This document shows positions 17,507 to 25,399 of a stretch of 64,000 nt of DNA, piece after piece (position 1 is the first letter of the stretch; every line of letters starts with the position of its first letter). The stretch is from Streptomyces sp. APSN-46.1 (GTDB taxonomy: Bacteria; Actinomycetota; Actinomycetes; Streptomycetales; Streptomycetaceae). The notes under the pieces are model-generated. The model made no database searches. It had not been told where the DNA came from and saw nothing but the letters and a program-made list of their open reading frames with translations. Location of the stretch: NCBI RefSeq assembly GCF_022815725.1, contig NZ_JALGRF010000002.1, positions 62,001-126,000 of the forward strand, written 5' to 3'. A program made the position numbers and the translations under genes.

Positions 17507-17929
17507 ATGTCGTTCGACGAGGAATGGTCGGCGGCACGCGCCACGGCCGCCGCCAACGTCTCCATGCGGCTCAACCAGGTTCCGGTCGATCCGGGCGGCG
17601 GCGGTGGCGGCGACCTCGATCTCAACCAGGACCACATCGGCGCCATCGGCTCCGAGGCGTACAAGCTGCACACGCGGCTCCAGACCGACGGCAAGCACGC
17701 CGCCACCGCCACCACCGAGGCGGCCGGGGCCCTCACCAAGGAGAGCTTCGCCAGCGGCGCGGCGCTGCTCAAGGCGAACACCCTCTGGGAGAGCCAGGTG
17801 AAGACCCTCGTGGCCGCCTGCGCGAACATCTCCAACGGGCTGAACTACTCGCTCAAATCCCACGCCAAGGACGAGCAGCAGCTCCAGGCCGACCTCACCG
17901 CGTCCGCCATCGACAAGTACCTGAAGTAG
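17507..17929 (+). CDS. Small helical protein of mycosin cassette
   Basis: A 140-residue protein, ATG at 17507 with AAGGGAG upstream. It is helical apart from a poly-Gly linker around residues 30-36, and contains HIGAIGSEAYKLHTRLQ and ANTLWESQVKTLVAAC. Size and helical-hairpin look resemble WXG100-like secreted helpers, but there is no clear WxG motif (only W96 in LWES). No signal peptide. It lies 33 bp after the protease gene and 10 bp before the large DUF6571-like gene, so it is in the same operon. Confidence 0.7.
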   Translation: MSFDEEWSAARATAAANVSMRLNQVPVDPGGGGGGDLDLNQDHIGAIGSEAYKLHTRLQTDGKHAATATTEAAGALTKESFASGAALLKANTLWESQVKTLVAACANISNGLNYSLKSHAKDEQQLQADLTASAIDKYLK

Positions 17930-17939
17930 GCCGGCCCGC

Positions 17940-20228
17940 ATGCTGACGTACGAGAACGTGATGAACGCCCCGCTGGACAAGCTCCAGACGGCGGCCACCG
18001 ACTGGAAGGCCATGGCCGGCAAGCTGGACGAGATGGCCGAGGCCGCTCGCAACGGCATGAAGGCGAAGTCCGACAAGGCCGAGTGGAGCGGGGTCACGGC
18101 CGGTGTCGGACGGGCGTTCGTCGACAAGACGGCCAAGGAGTTCGAGGACGCGGCCAAGGAGGCCAAGGGCGTGCACGCCGTCCTTGTTGACGCACACACG
18201 ACATTCAAGGCCGCCCAGGACCAGCTGAAGAAGCTTGCCGCAGACGCCCCGGCGGCCGGTTTCCAGGTCGACCCCACCGGGCGGGTCACCGCCATCCCCC
18301 TCGCCACCGAGGGAGAACGGAACGCGGCCCGCCACGACCCCGACTACCAGCAGTCGCTCCGCGAGAACCGCGACGCCTGGCAGGCCCGCATCAACCGAGC
18401 CGTCGAGGACGCCCAGGACGCCGACGACTCCCTCGTCCGTGTCCTCCAGGCGAACGTTACGGACGAGCACGACTTCAGCGGCGCGAAGTTCAACACGCTG
18501 GACTCCGAACAGGCGGCCCGCGCTGCGGATCTGATGAAGAAGGTCACCGGCGACGGCGGCACGGCCCGCAACGTCGAGGCGCTGCGCGAGCTGGAGGACC
18601 TGCTCGACGACAACCGCGAGGACCCCGAGTTCGCGACGGACTTCTACCGCAAGGTCGGCCCCGAGGTCACGCTGGAGATGTACTCTAAGATGTCCCTGGA
18701 CGCGACCGGCCTGGGCCCGGCGGGCAGGGACCGCGCGTTGATGGTCGCCAACATCCAGAGCGACATGGGCGCGATGCTCGGCCTGGCCACGCACAAGGAC
18801 GTCCCGAACCACCTCGATGCCGCCTGGACGACCCAGCTGATGAAAGCGGGCCGCAAGGAGATGCAGGTCACCGGCGGCGTGACGACGATCTACGGCTATC
18901 AGGCGCTGGGCGCGCTGATGCGCGAGGGCAAGTACGACACGGAGTTCCTGACCTCGGTCGGCCGCGACATGATCGCCATGGACCGCAAGGACCCGAAGGC
19001 CTGGGAGCACCACACCCCGTACGGCCTGGACACGGTCCTCAACCAGGGCGCGGAAGGCGGCCGGGGCTTCTACCCCCTGACCGGGCTCATGGAGGCGCTG
19101 GGCAACAACCCGGACGCGGCGACGGCGTTCTTCAACGAGCCGGTCCGCGAGGACAGCAACCACGACGGCATCGTCACCAAGAACGACAAGCCGGTCGGCG
19201 GGCAGCACGGCAAGGACCAGGGCATGGTCGACTACATGCTCGACAAGAAGCAGTACATGGACGGCTTCGACATCAGCAAGACCGGTGACCTGCACCCGGC
19301 GCAGGACGCGCTCGGTGGCGCGCTGGAGGCGGCGGTCTCGGGGCGTGCGGCAGGCGACGAGGACGCTAAGCCCGTACCGCACACCAAGGAGATGGCGTCT
19401 GTCATGGAACGGGTCGTCGAGAAGATCGGCGACAAGCCGGAACTGGTCGTTGCGAAGCCGGGCGAGCCCGAAGGCCCGCTCAAGGGGCTGTCCGGGCACT
19501 TCGGCCAGATGGCGGCGGAGTACATGCCGGACATCCAGGCCTCGGCGGAGAACGGCAGTCAGATGATCAAGGTCAACGGTGAGATGGCCGAGTTCCACAA
19601 GGCCGACATGGCGGCGTTCATCGGGTCCGTCGGCCAGGACCCGGACGCGTACGGTGCCATCACCAACTCCCAGCGGGCGTTCACGACCACGCTCATCAAC
19701 GACGTCGTCGCGCACCGCGCCGAGTACAACAACGACCTCGATTCGGCGATCACCGCCGCCGTGCACCCTGGCGGCCAGATCGCCGGCATCCTGTCCGAGG
19801 CCCGGGCCGAGGGCACGTTCGTGGAGAACGGTCACAAGGCCGAGGAGTACGTCAAGGGCGTCGAGGACAACGCCAAGTGGATCAACCGCGGCATCAGTGC
19901 CGCTGGTGGCAAATACCTGGAGATGGTGCCGCTCGCCGGGGACGTCGTGGAATGGCTTCAGGAGGACATCGCCGAAGGCATTGTCGAGCGGGCGAAGAAG
20001 GACCAGGCCGAGAAGGCCGGCGAGGTCGATCACAAGGCGGTGATCGACTATACGAACGCACAGACGGAAGCCGGCAAGTCTGCGGCACAATCGGTTCGCA
20101 AGGCTGCGGAAGAAACAGGCATGAGCCAGCGGAGCATCGATGCCCTCGCCGGTATGGCTTCGACGCAGACGGCGAACGCCCACGCTGTCGGCCGGGGCCA
20201 GGTCGCCACCTCGAACGGTGGCTCCTGA
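17940..20228 (+). CDS. Large WxG protein, DUF6571-like
   Basis: A 762-residue protein with an N-terminal helical hairpin carrying W49-S50-G51 in KAEWSGVTAGVGRAF. A long helical body follows, with DPEFATDFYRKVGPEVTLEMY and WEHHTPYGLDTVLNQGAEGG; the latter are quoted in part as DPEFATDFYRKVGPE and HTPYGLDTVLNQGAEGG. This resembles the actinobacterial DUF6571 family from memory. Families of this shape sit in Streptomyces type VII loci and have toxin-like or substrate-like layouts. No nuclease or other catalytic motif is obvious in the C-terminus. There is no signal peptide, as expected for a type VII substrate. The stop overlaps the following lipoprotein start by one base. Confidence 0.75.
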   Translation: MLTYENVMNAPLDKLQTAATDWKAMAGKLDEMAEAARNGMKAKSDKAEWSGVTAGVGRAFVDKTAKEFEDAAKEAKGVHAVLVDAHTTFKAAQDQLKKLAADAPAAGFQVDPTGRVTAIPLATEGERNAARHDPDYQQSLRENRDAWQARINRAVEDAQDADDSLVRVLQANVTDEHDFSGAKFNTLDSEQAARAADLMKKVTGDGGTARNVEALRELEDLLDDNREDPEFATDFYRKVGPEVTLEMYSKMSLDATGLGPAGRDRALMVANIQSDMGAMLGLATHKDVPNHLDAAWTTQLMKAGRKEMQVTGGVTTIYGYQALGALMREGKYDTEFLTSVGRDMIAMDRKDPKAWEHHTPYGLDTVLNQGAEGGRGFYPLTGLMEALGNNPDAATAFFNEPVREDSNHDGIVTKNDKPVGGQHGKDQGMVDYMLDKKQYMDGFDISKTGDLHPAQDALGGALEAAVSGRAAGDEDAKPVPHTKEMASVMERVVEKIGDKPELVVAKPGEPEGPLKGLSGHFGQMAAEYMPDIQASAENGSQMIKVNGEMAEFHKADMAAFIGSVGQDPDAYGAITNSQRAFTTTLINDVVAHRAEYNNDLDSAITAAVHPGGQIAGILSEARAEGTFVENGHKAEEYVKGVEDNAKWINRGISAAGGKYLEMVPLAGDVVEWLQEDIAEGIVERAKKDQAEKAGEVDHKAVIDYTNAQTEAGKSAAQSVRKAAEETGMSQRSIDALAGMASTQTANAHAVGRGQVATSNGGS

Positions 20229-20776
20229 TGAACAGCGCCCGTGGCTCCCTCGTGTGCGCCGTCACGCTGGTGGTGGCAGTGGCCTTGAGCGGGTGTGCCG
20301 AGGAGAAGAAGGCGGCGGCCCCGCAGTTGCCGGAGCGCACCTGCTTCGGCGTCTTCACGAGGTCCGACCTGGAGCCGCTGATGGGCTATGGCGAGGAGGT
20401 GAAGGAGAGTTCGCCGGTCGATGCCCGGCTGACCGCAGAACGCCGAGGGGCGACCTGCAACGTCTATGTCGACGGTGAAGGGCGGGTACTCGTCACGGCC
20501 GAGCGTCGGCCTCTGGGGCAGAGCATCACCTGGCCCCCCACCGACCAGAATCAGCCCGCACCGGATCCGCTGGCCCTCGGCGACAAGGGGATCGTGTGGA
20601 ACACGGGTGCCCGCGTCGCCCTCACCTGTAAGGGGTCCAAGAACTCCTTCGAGCTTGAGCTGGGGATCAGTGGTTCCGTCGAGCACATGAAGCCCGGCAC
20701 CTCGCGGGCTCTGTTCACCACCTTGATGACGAAGTACCTGGACGCTGCCAAGCAGCAGACCCAGTGCGGCGCCTAG
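20228..20776 (+). CDS. Lipoprotein, last gene of mycosin cassette
   Basis: The 182-residue product begins MNSARGSLVCAVTLVVAVAL and has the lipobox L20-S21-G22-C23, so it should be lipidated and held on the outer face of the membrane. The mature part has further cysteines (TCFGVF, ATCNVYV, LTCKG and QCGA at the end) that could form disulfides. I do not recognise a named domain. Because its ATG overlaps the stop of the large WxG gene, the two are coupled; it could be an immunity or docking partner, which is speculation. Confidence 0.8.
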   Translation: MNSARGSLVCAVTLVVAVALSGCAEEKKAAAPQLPERTCFGVFTRSDLEPLMGYGEEVKESSPVDARLTAERRGATCNVYVDGEGRVLVTAERRPLGQSITWPPTDQNQPAPDPLALGDKGIVWNTGARVALTCKGSKNSFELELGISGSVEHMKPGTSRALFTTLMTKYLDAAKQQTQCGA

Positions 20777-20839
20777 AGCCGGACCCGGGCGCGGCGAAAG
20801 CCGCTCAGGGGAGCGCCTGTCCCTGAGCGGCCCGCCGCG

Positions 20840-20911
20840 AAGCCGTGACCGGAATCGAACCGGCGTAACCCGCTTTGCAGGCGAGTCCCTCAACCACTCG
20901 GGCACACGGTG
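20840..20911 (-). tRNA. tRNA-Cys (GCA), atypical acceptor stem
   Basis: The reverse strand folds as a cloverleaf. The anticodon stem CTCGC/GCGGG encloses CTGCAAA, giving anticodon GCA. The T arm is GCCGG-TTCGATT-CCGGT, the D arm contains GGTT, and the variable loop is short. The acceptor pairs only at five positions (CCGTG/CACGG); the two terminal pairs are C-T and A-C mismatches. It is therefore either a divergent or a decaying tRNA-Cys gene. CCA is not encoded. Confidence 0.7.
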
Positions 20912-21095
20912 GGTGGTGGTGATGTCCAAGACCGTACGAGGGGCCGCGCGGGTGGGGAAGGGATGCGCGCGCCCCGCAATGTGATTGCCATGCGGGGTTC
21001 ATAGGCGTAGGGCTGGAGGCCGAGGGCTGAGGGACGAGGCGGGATCCGACTAATTGACAGGGTCGATCGCGGGGTACGCACCTTACGCTGGGGCG

Positions 21096-22565
21096 ATGAG
21101 TGCCCTCGAACCCCGCGCGCCCGAGCGAACCGCACCCGTCCCGGTCCCCGCGGAGAGCGGCGGCGGCGGGATCATGGGGGTCGCGTACCGGACGCTCAGC
21201 ATCGGCATCATCTCCGTCATCTTCCTGATCGCCTTCGAGGCGACCGCCGTGGGCACGGCCATGCCGGTGGCCGCGCGGGAGCTGGAGGGGATCGGGCTCT
21301 ACGCCTTCGCCTTCTCCGCGTACTTCACGACGAGCCTGTTCGGCATGGTCCTGTCGGGCCAGTGGGCCGACCGGCAGGGCCCGCTGCGGCCGCTGACCGT
21401 CGGGATCGGGGCCTTCGCCGCCGGACTGGTGTGCTCCGGCACCGCCGGCGTCATGTGGGTGTTCGTCCTCGGGCGGGCCGTGCAGGGGTTCGGCGGCGGG
21501 CTGGTCATCGTCGCGCTCTACGTCGTGGTGAGCCGGGCCTACGAGGAGCGGCTGCGCCCCGCGATCATGGCGGCCTTCGCCGCGAGCTGGGTGGTCCCGT
21601 CGATCGTGGGACCGCTGGCCTCCGGGACGGTCACCGAGCACCTCGGGTGGCGCTGGGTGTTCCTCGGGATCCCCGCGCTCGTGGTCGTTCCGCTGGTGGT
21701 GGCGCTGCCGGCGATACGCAGGAGCGCGTCCGGGCCGGTCGATCCGGACGCCCCGGCCGAGCCCTTCGACCGGCGGCGGATCCGGCTGGCGCTCGGGATC
21801 TCGGTCGGCGCGGGGCTGCTCCAGTACGCCGCGCAGGACCCGCGGTGGCTGTCGCTGCTCCCGGCGCTCGCGGGCGCGGCGCTGCTGGTGCCCGCCGTAC
21901 GGGGGTTGCTGCCGCGCGGGACGTACCGGGCGCGGCGCGGGCTGCCGTCGGTGGTGCTGCTGCGCGGGGTGGCGGCGGGGTCGTTCATCGCGGCGGAGAG
22001 CTTCGTGCCGTTGATGCTGGTCACGCAGCGGGGGCTGAGCCCGACCCTGGCCGGGTTCTCGCTGGCGCTGGGCGGGGTGACGTGGGCGCTGGGGTCGTGG
22101 ATCCAGTCCAAGGGGCGGATGGAGCCGTACCGGGAGCGGCTGATGGTGCTGGGCATGCTCATGGTCACCGCCGCGATCGCGGGCGCGCCGGCGGTGCTGA
22201 TCGCGTGGGTGCCGGTGTGGACGCTGGCGCTGGCCTGGGGGCTGGGGTGCCTGGGGATGGGGCTGGTGGTCGGTTCCACGAGCGTGCTGCTGATGCAGTT
22301 GTCCGCGCCGGAGGAGGTGGGGGCCAATTCCGCGGCGCTGCAGATCTCCGACGCGCTGGCCAATGTCGTGCTGCTGGCGGGGGGCGGGGCGGCGTTCGCC
22401 GCGCTGGGCGGCGGAGCCGTCGGGGCCGCGCATGCCTTCGACGGCGGGGGCGGGGCCTCGCACCCCGGGGCGTTCGTCGTGGTGTTCCTGCCGATGGCCT
22501 GCGTGGCGCTGGTGGGTGCATGGGTCGCGACCCGGCTGGAGCCGGTTCCCGCCGCCGAGGCGTGA
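21096..22565 (+). CDS. MFS transporter (drug-exporter type)
   Basis: A 489-residue membrane protein, ATG at 21096. After a Pro/Ala-rich cytoplasmic tail come many hydrophobic segments, starting TLSIGIISVIFLIAFEAT. The MFS loop motif A appears as GQWADRQGP between segments 2 and 3, and FVLGRAVQGFGGGL is the conserved motif around segments 4-5 of the 12- or 14-segment drug:proton antiporter group. Substrate cannot be told from sequence. It is preceded by the divergent tRNA-Cys and followed by tandem repeats. Confidence 0.87.
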   Translation: MSALEPRAPERTAPVPVPAESGGGGIMGVAYRTLSIGIISVIFLIAFEATAVGTAMPVAARELEGIGLYAFAFSAYFTTSLFGMVLSGQWADRQGPLRPLTVGIGAFAAGLVCSGTAGVMWVFVLGRAVQGFGGGLVIVALYVVVSRAYEERLRPAIMAAFAASWVVPSIVGPLASGTVTEHLGWRWVFLGIPALVVVPLVVALPAIRRSASGPVDPDAPAEPFDRRRIRLALGISVGAGLLQYAAQDPRWLSLLPALAGAALLVPAVRGLLPRGTYRARRGLPSVVLLRGVAAGSFIAAESFVPLMLVTQRGLSPTLAGFSLALGGVTWALGSWIQSKGRMEPYRERLMVLGMLMVTAAIAGAPAVLIAWVPVWTLALAWGLGCLGMGLVVGSTSVLLMQLSAPEEVGANSAALQISDALANVVLLAGGGAAFAALGGGAVGAAHAFDGGGGASHPGAFVVVFLPMACVALVGAWVATRLEPVPAAEA

Positions 22566-22570
22566 GCGGG

Positions 22571-22682
22571 GCGCCGGTCCGGGCTGGCGCTGGTCCGGGC
22601 TGGCGCCGGTCCGGGTAGGCGCTGGTCCGGGTAGGCGCTGGTCCGGGCGGGCGCCGGTCTGGGCAGGCGCCGGTCCGGGCAG
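22571..22682. repeat. Seven tandem copies of a 16-bp unit
   Basis: Seven head-to-tail copies of GCGCYGGTCCGGGYNG run from just after the MFS stop. Copies differ only at the C/T in position 5 and in the last three bases. Degenerate relatives continue to about 22720. The array is non-coding and just upstream of the toxin-antitoxin pair. Confidence 0.9.
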
Positions 22683-22794
22683 GTTTGAGCGGGGCCGGTG
22701 TGCCGGGCAGGTTTTAGTGGGGCGGTGCCGGGCTGCGTCCCCGGCCGGTGGTAAAGGCGGTGAGGCGTCGCCCTCGGGCCGCTACGCTCCCGGC

Positions 22795-22995
22795 ATGAGC
22801 GAGCTGGTGATCCGGTTGTCCGAGAGCGAATGGGCCGAGTTGGCCGATCTCGCCGACGCCACCGGGGGGACGCCCGAGGAGCGGGCGCTGGACGCCGTGC
22901 GCGGTTGTCTGCGGCAGGAGCGGGCGCGGGTCGCGGAGGAAGCCGGGCGGCTGGCGTCGCGGCACGCCGCGCTGCTGAAGAGGCTGGGCGAATGA
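22795..22995 (+). CDS. Short antitoxin of a Fic/Doc module
   Basis: A 66-residue charged protein, MSELVIRLSESEWAELADLA at the start, with a beta-strand then helices, resembling ribbon-helix-helix DNA-binding antitoxins. Its stop overlaps the toxin start by ATGA, the usual antitoxin-first order with translational coupling. By position it should bind and neutralise the Doc-like toxin and repress its own promoter. The family assignment rests mainly on context. Confidence 0.75.
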   Translation: MSELVIRLSESEWAELADLADATGGTPEERALDAVRGCLRQERARVAEEAGRLASRHAALLKRLGE

Positions 22996-23399
22996 GTACC
23001 CGGCCGAGCACCCGGCCGAGTACCCGGCACCTCACGCTCGCCGAGGTTCTCGATCTCGCCCGGCACGCGTGCCTCGCCCAGGACCAGCCCGTCGAACTGC
23101 GCGCCCCCGGGCTGCTGGAGTCGGCCGTGCACCGGCCGCGGGCGCGGATGTTCGGGACGCCGGCGTACGAGGATCCGTACGAGCAGGCCGCCGCGCTGCT
23201 CCACGGGATCGCCACGAACCACCCCCTCGTCGACGGGAACAAGCGCACGGCCTGGCTCGCCGCCGCCACCTTCCTCGCCTTGAACGGCGTGGATCTCGGG
23301 GGAGTTGATCAGGATGCCGCCTATGACCTGGTCATCGACGTCGCGTCCGGCACCGAGGGCGATGTGGCGCGGATCGCCGAGCGGTTGCGCCACATGTGA
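22992..23399 (+). CDS. Doc-type Fic-domain toxin
   Basis: A 135-residue protein with the Fic core H77-P-L-V-D-G-N-K-R85. The ending NKR instead of NGR is typical of Doc, which phosphorylates EF-Tu rather than AMPylating. The usual Phe two residues after the His is Leu79. Upstream parts AYEDPYEQAAALLHGIATN match the Doc fold. The first residues MSTRPSTRPSTRH come from a 12-bp duplication and may be dispensable. It overlaps the antitoxin gene by four bases. Confidence 0.87.
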   Translation: MSTRPSTRPSTRHLTLAEVLDLARHACLAQDQPVELRAPGLLESAVHRPRARMFGTPAYEDPYEQAAALLHGIATNHPLVDGNKRTAWLAAATFLALNGVDLGGVDQDAAYDLVIDVASGTEGDVARIAERLRHM

Positions 23400-23516
23400 C
23401 GCTCGCCGCACCGCCCGAGGTCACGGCCCCGTCCCTCCGCGAGGGGTGGGGCCGCACCGGTAGGGTGGCCCGGTTGTCCTACGTACGACCGCCGCCGAGA
23501 GCCCGAACCGGAGACC

Positions 23517-25301
23517 GTGACTACTACCGCCTCCCACCACCTCTCACCCGCCTTCCCCGGCCGTGCGCCCTGGGGTACCGCCAGCAAGCTCCGAGCTTGG
23601 CAGCAGGGTGCGCTGGACAGGTACCTGGAGACCCAGCCCCGCGACTTCCTCGCGGTCGCGACGCCCGGCGCCGGAAAGACCACGTTCGCGCTGACGCTGG
23701 CGTCGTGGCTGCTGCACCACCACGTCGTCCAGCAGGTGACCGTGGTCGCGCCGACCGAGCACCTCAAGAAGCAGTGGGCGGAGGCCGCCGCCCGGATAGG
23801 CATCCGGCTGGACCCGGAGTACTCCGCCGGGCCGCTGAGCAAGGACTACCACGGGGTCGCCGTCACGTACGCGGGTGTGGGCGTGCGCCCGATGCTGCAC
23901 CGCAACCGCTGCGAGCAGCGCAAGACCCTGGTGATCCTCGACGAGATCCACCACGCCGGTGACTCGAAGTCCTGGGGCGAGGCCTGCCTGGAGGCCTTCG
24001 ATCCGGCGACCCGGCGGCTGGCCCTGACGGGTACGCCCTTCCGGTCCGACACGAACCCGATTCCCTTCGTCGCGTACGAGGAGGGGAACGACGGGATCCG
24101 GCGGTCCTCCGCCGACTACACCTACGGCTACGGGAACGCCCTCGGCGACGGCGTCGTCCGGCCCGTGATCTTCCTTTCGTACAGCGGCAACATGCGCTGG
24201 CGCACCAAGGCGGGCGACGAGATCGCCGCCCGGCTCGGCGAGCCGATGACCAAGGACGCCATCTCGCAGGCCTGGCGCACGGCGCTGGACGCGCGCGGCG
24301 ACTGGATGCCGAACGTGCTGCGCGCCGCCGACCAGCGGCTGACGGAGGTCCGCAAGGGCATCCCGGACGCGGGCGGCCTCGTCATCGCCTCCGACCAGGA
24401 CTCGGCGCGCGCGTACGCCAAGCTGATCCGGGAGATCACCGGGACCAAGGCGACCGTCGTGCTGTCCGACGACACGGGCGCGTCGAAGCGGATCGACGAC
24501 TTCAGCGCCAACGGGGACCGCTGGATGGTCGCGGTCCGCATGGTGTCCGAGGGCGTCGACGTACCGCGTCTCGCGGTGGGGGTTTATGCCACCACCATTT
24601 CTACGCCTTTGTTCTTTGCGCAGGCTGTCGGGCGATTTGTGCGTTCGCGCAGGCGCGGTGAGACCGCGTCCGTGTTTCTTCCGACAATTCCGTATCTCCT
24701 CGGCTTTGCCAATGAGATGGAAGTCGAGCGCGACCACGTCCTCGACAAGCCGAAGAAACAGGGTGAGGAAGACCCGTACGTCGAGTCCGAGAAGGAAATG
24801 GACGAGGCGAACCGGCAGGAGGACGAGGACACCGGCGAGGACGAGCAGATGTCCTTCGAGGCGCTGGAGTCCGACGCCGTCTTCGACCGGGTGCTGTACG
24901 ACGGCGCCGAGTTCGGCATGCAGGCGCACCCCGGCAGCGAGGAGGAGCAGGACTACCTCGGCATTCCGGGTCTGCTGGAGCCGGACCAGGTGCAGATGCT
25001 GCTGCAGAAGCGGCAGTCGCGGCAGATCGCGCACAGCCGGCGCAAGCCGGACGGGGAGGCGGACCTGCTGGAGCTGCCCGCCGAGCGGCGGCCGGTGGTC
25101 TCGCACAAGGAGCTGCTGGAACTGCGGAAGTCGCTGAACACCATGGTGGGGGCGTACGTCCACCAGAGCGGCAAGCCTCACGGGGTGATCCACACCGAGC
25201 TGCGGCGGGTGTGCGGGGGGCCGCCGAGCGCGGAGGCGACGGCCGGGCAGCTGCGGGAGCGGATCAAGAAGGTGCAGGAGTGGGCGACCCGGATGCGGTG
25301 A
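23517..25301 (+). CDS. SF2 DEAD/DEAH-box helicase
   Basis: A 594-residue ATPase from a GTG at 23517 with GGAGA upstream. Walker A is G51-AGKTT56, the Walker B box is D142-EIH145, motif III is LTGTPF, and the arginine-finger motif is QAVGRFVRS. The C-terminus has an acidic linker (EEDPYVESEKEMDEANRQEDED) and a charged helical tail without a recognised domain. The acidic stretch is quoted at exactly its core. The type resembles stand-alone helicases related to restriction-enzyme motor subunits. Codons across motifs V-VI (24583-24745) are unusually A/T-rich compared with the rest of the gene. Substrate is unknown. Confidence 0.87.
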   Translation: MTTTASHHLSPAFPGRAPWGTASKLRAWQQGALDRYLETQPRDFLAVATPGAGKTTFALTLASWLLHHHVVQQVTVVAPTEHLKKQWAEAAARIGIRLDPEYSAGPLSKDYHGVAVTYAGVGVRPMLHRNRCEQRKTLVILDEIHHAGDSKSWGEACLEAFDPATRRLALTGTPFRSDTNPIPFVAYEEGNDGIRRSSADYTYGYGNALGDGVVRPVIFLSYSGNMRWRTKAGDEIAARLGEPMTKDAISQAWRTALDARGDWMPNVLRAADQRLTEVRKGIPDAGGLVIASDQDSARAYAKLIREITGTKATVVLSDDTGASKRIDDFSANGDRWMVAVRMVSEGVDVPRLAVGVYATTISTPLFFAQAVGRFVRSRRRGETASVFLPTIPYLLGFANEMEVERDHVLDKPKKQGEEDPYVESEKEMDEANRQEDEDTGEDEQMSFEALESDAVFDRVLYDGAEFGMQAHPGSEEEQDYLGIPGLLEPDQVQMLLQKRQSRQIAHSRRKPDGEADLLELPAERRPVVSHKELLELRKSLNTMVGAYVHQSGKPHGVIHTELRRVCGGPPSAEATAGQLRERIKKVQEWATRMR

Positions 25302-25330
25302 CGCCGTAGCCTCCGGCGGTTCTTACGGAG

Positions 25331-25378
25331 ACGGGGACGGGGTCCGTGCGGAGGTTCGCACGGACCCCGTCCCCGTCT
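25331..25378. terminator. Bidirectional terminator, 21-bp perfect stem
   Basis: Arms 25331-25351 and 25358-25378 are perfectly complementary with a 6-nt loop. They separate the convergent helicase and LAXTG-protein genes. Confidence 0.92.
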
Positions 25379-25399
25379 GTCGTGACCGACCGTGGGGCC

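Noticed and set aside
17895..20183. 762-residue reverse frame
   Set aside because: Mirrors the forward WxG gene almost base for base, with no start signal or domain.
22571..22682. CRISPR-like array
   Set aside because: The 16-bp units are contiguous without spacers.
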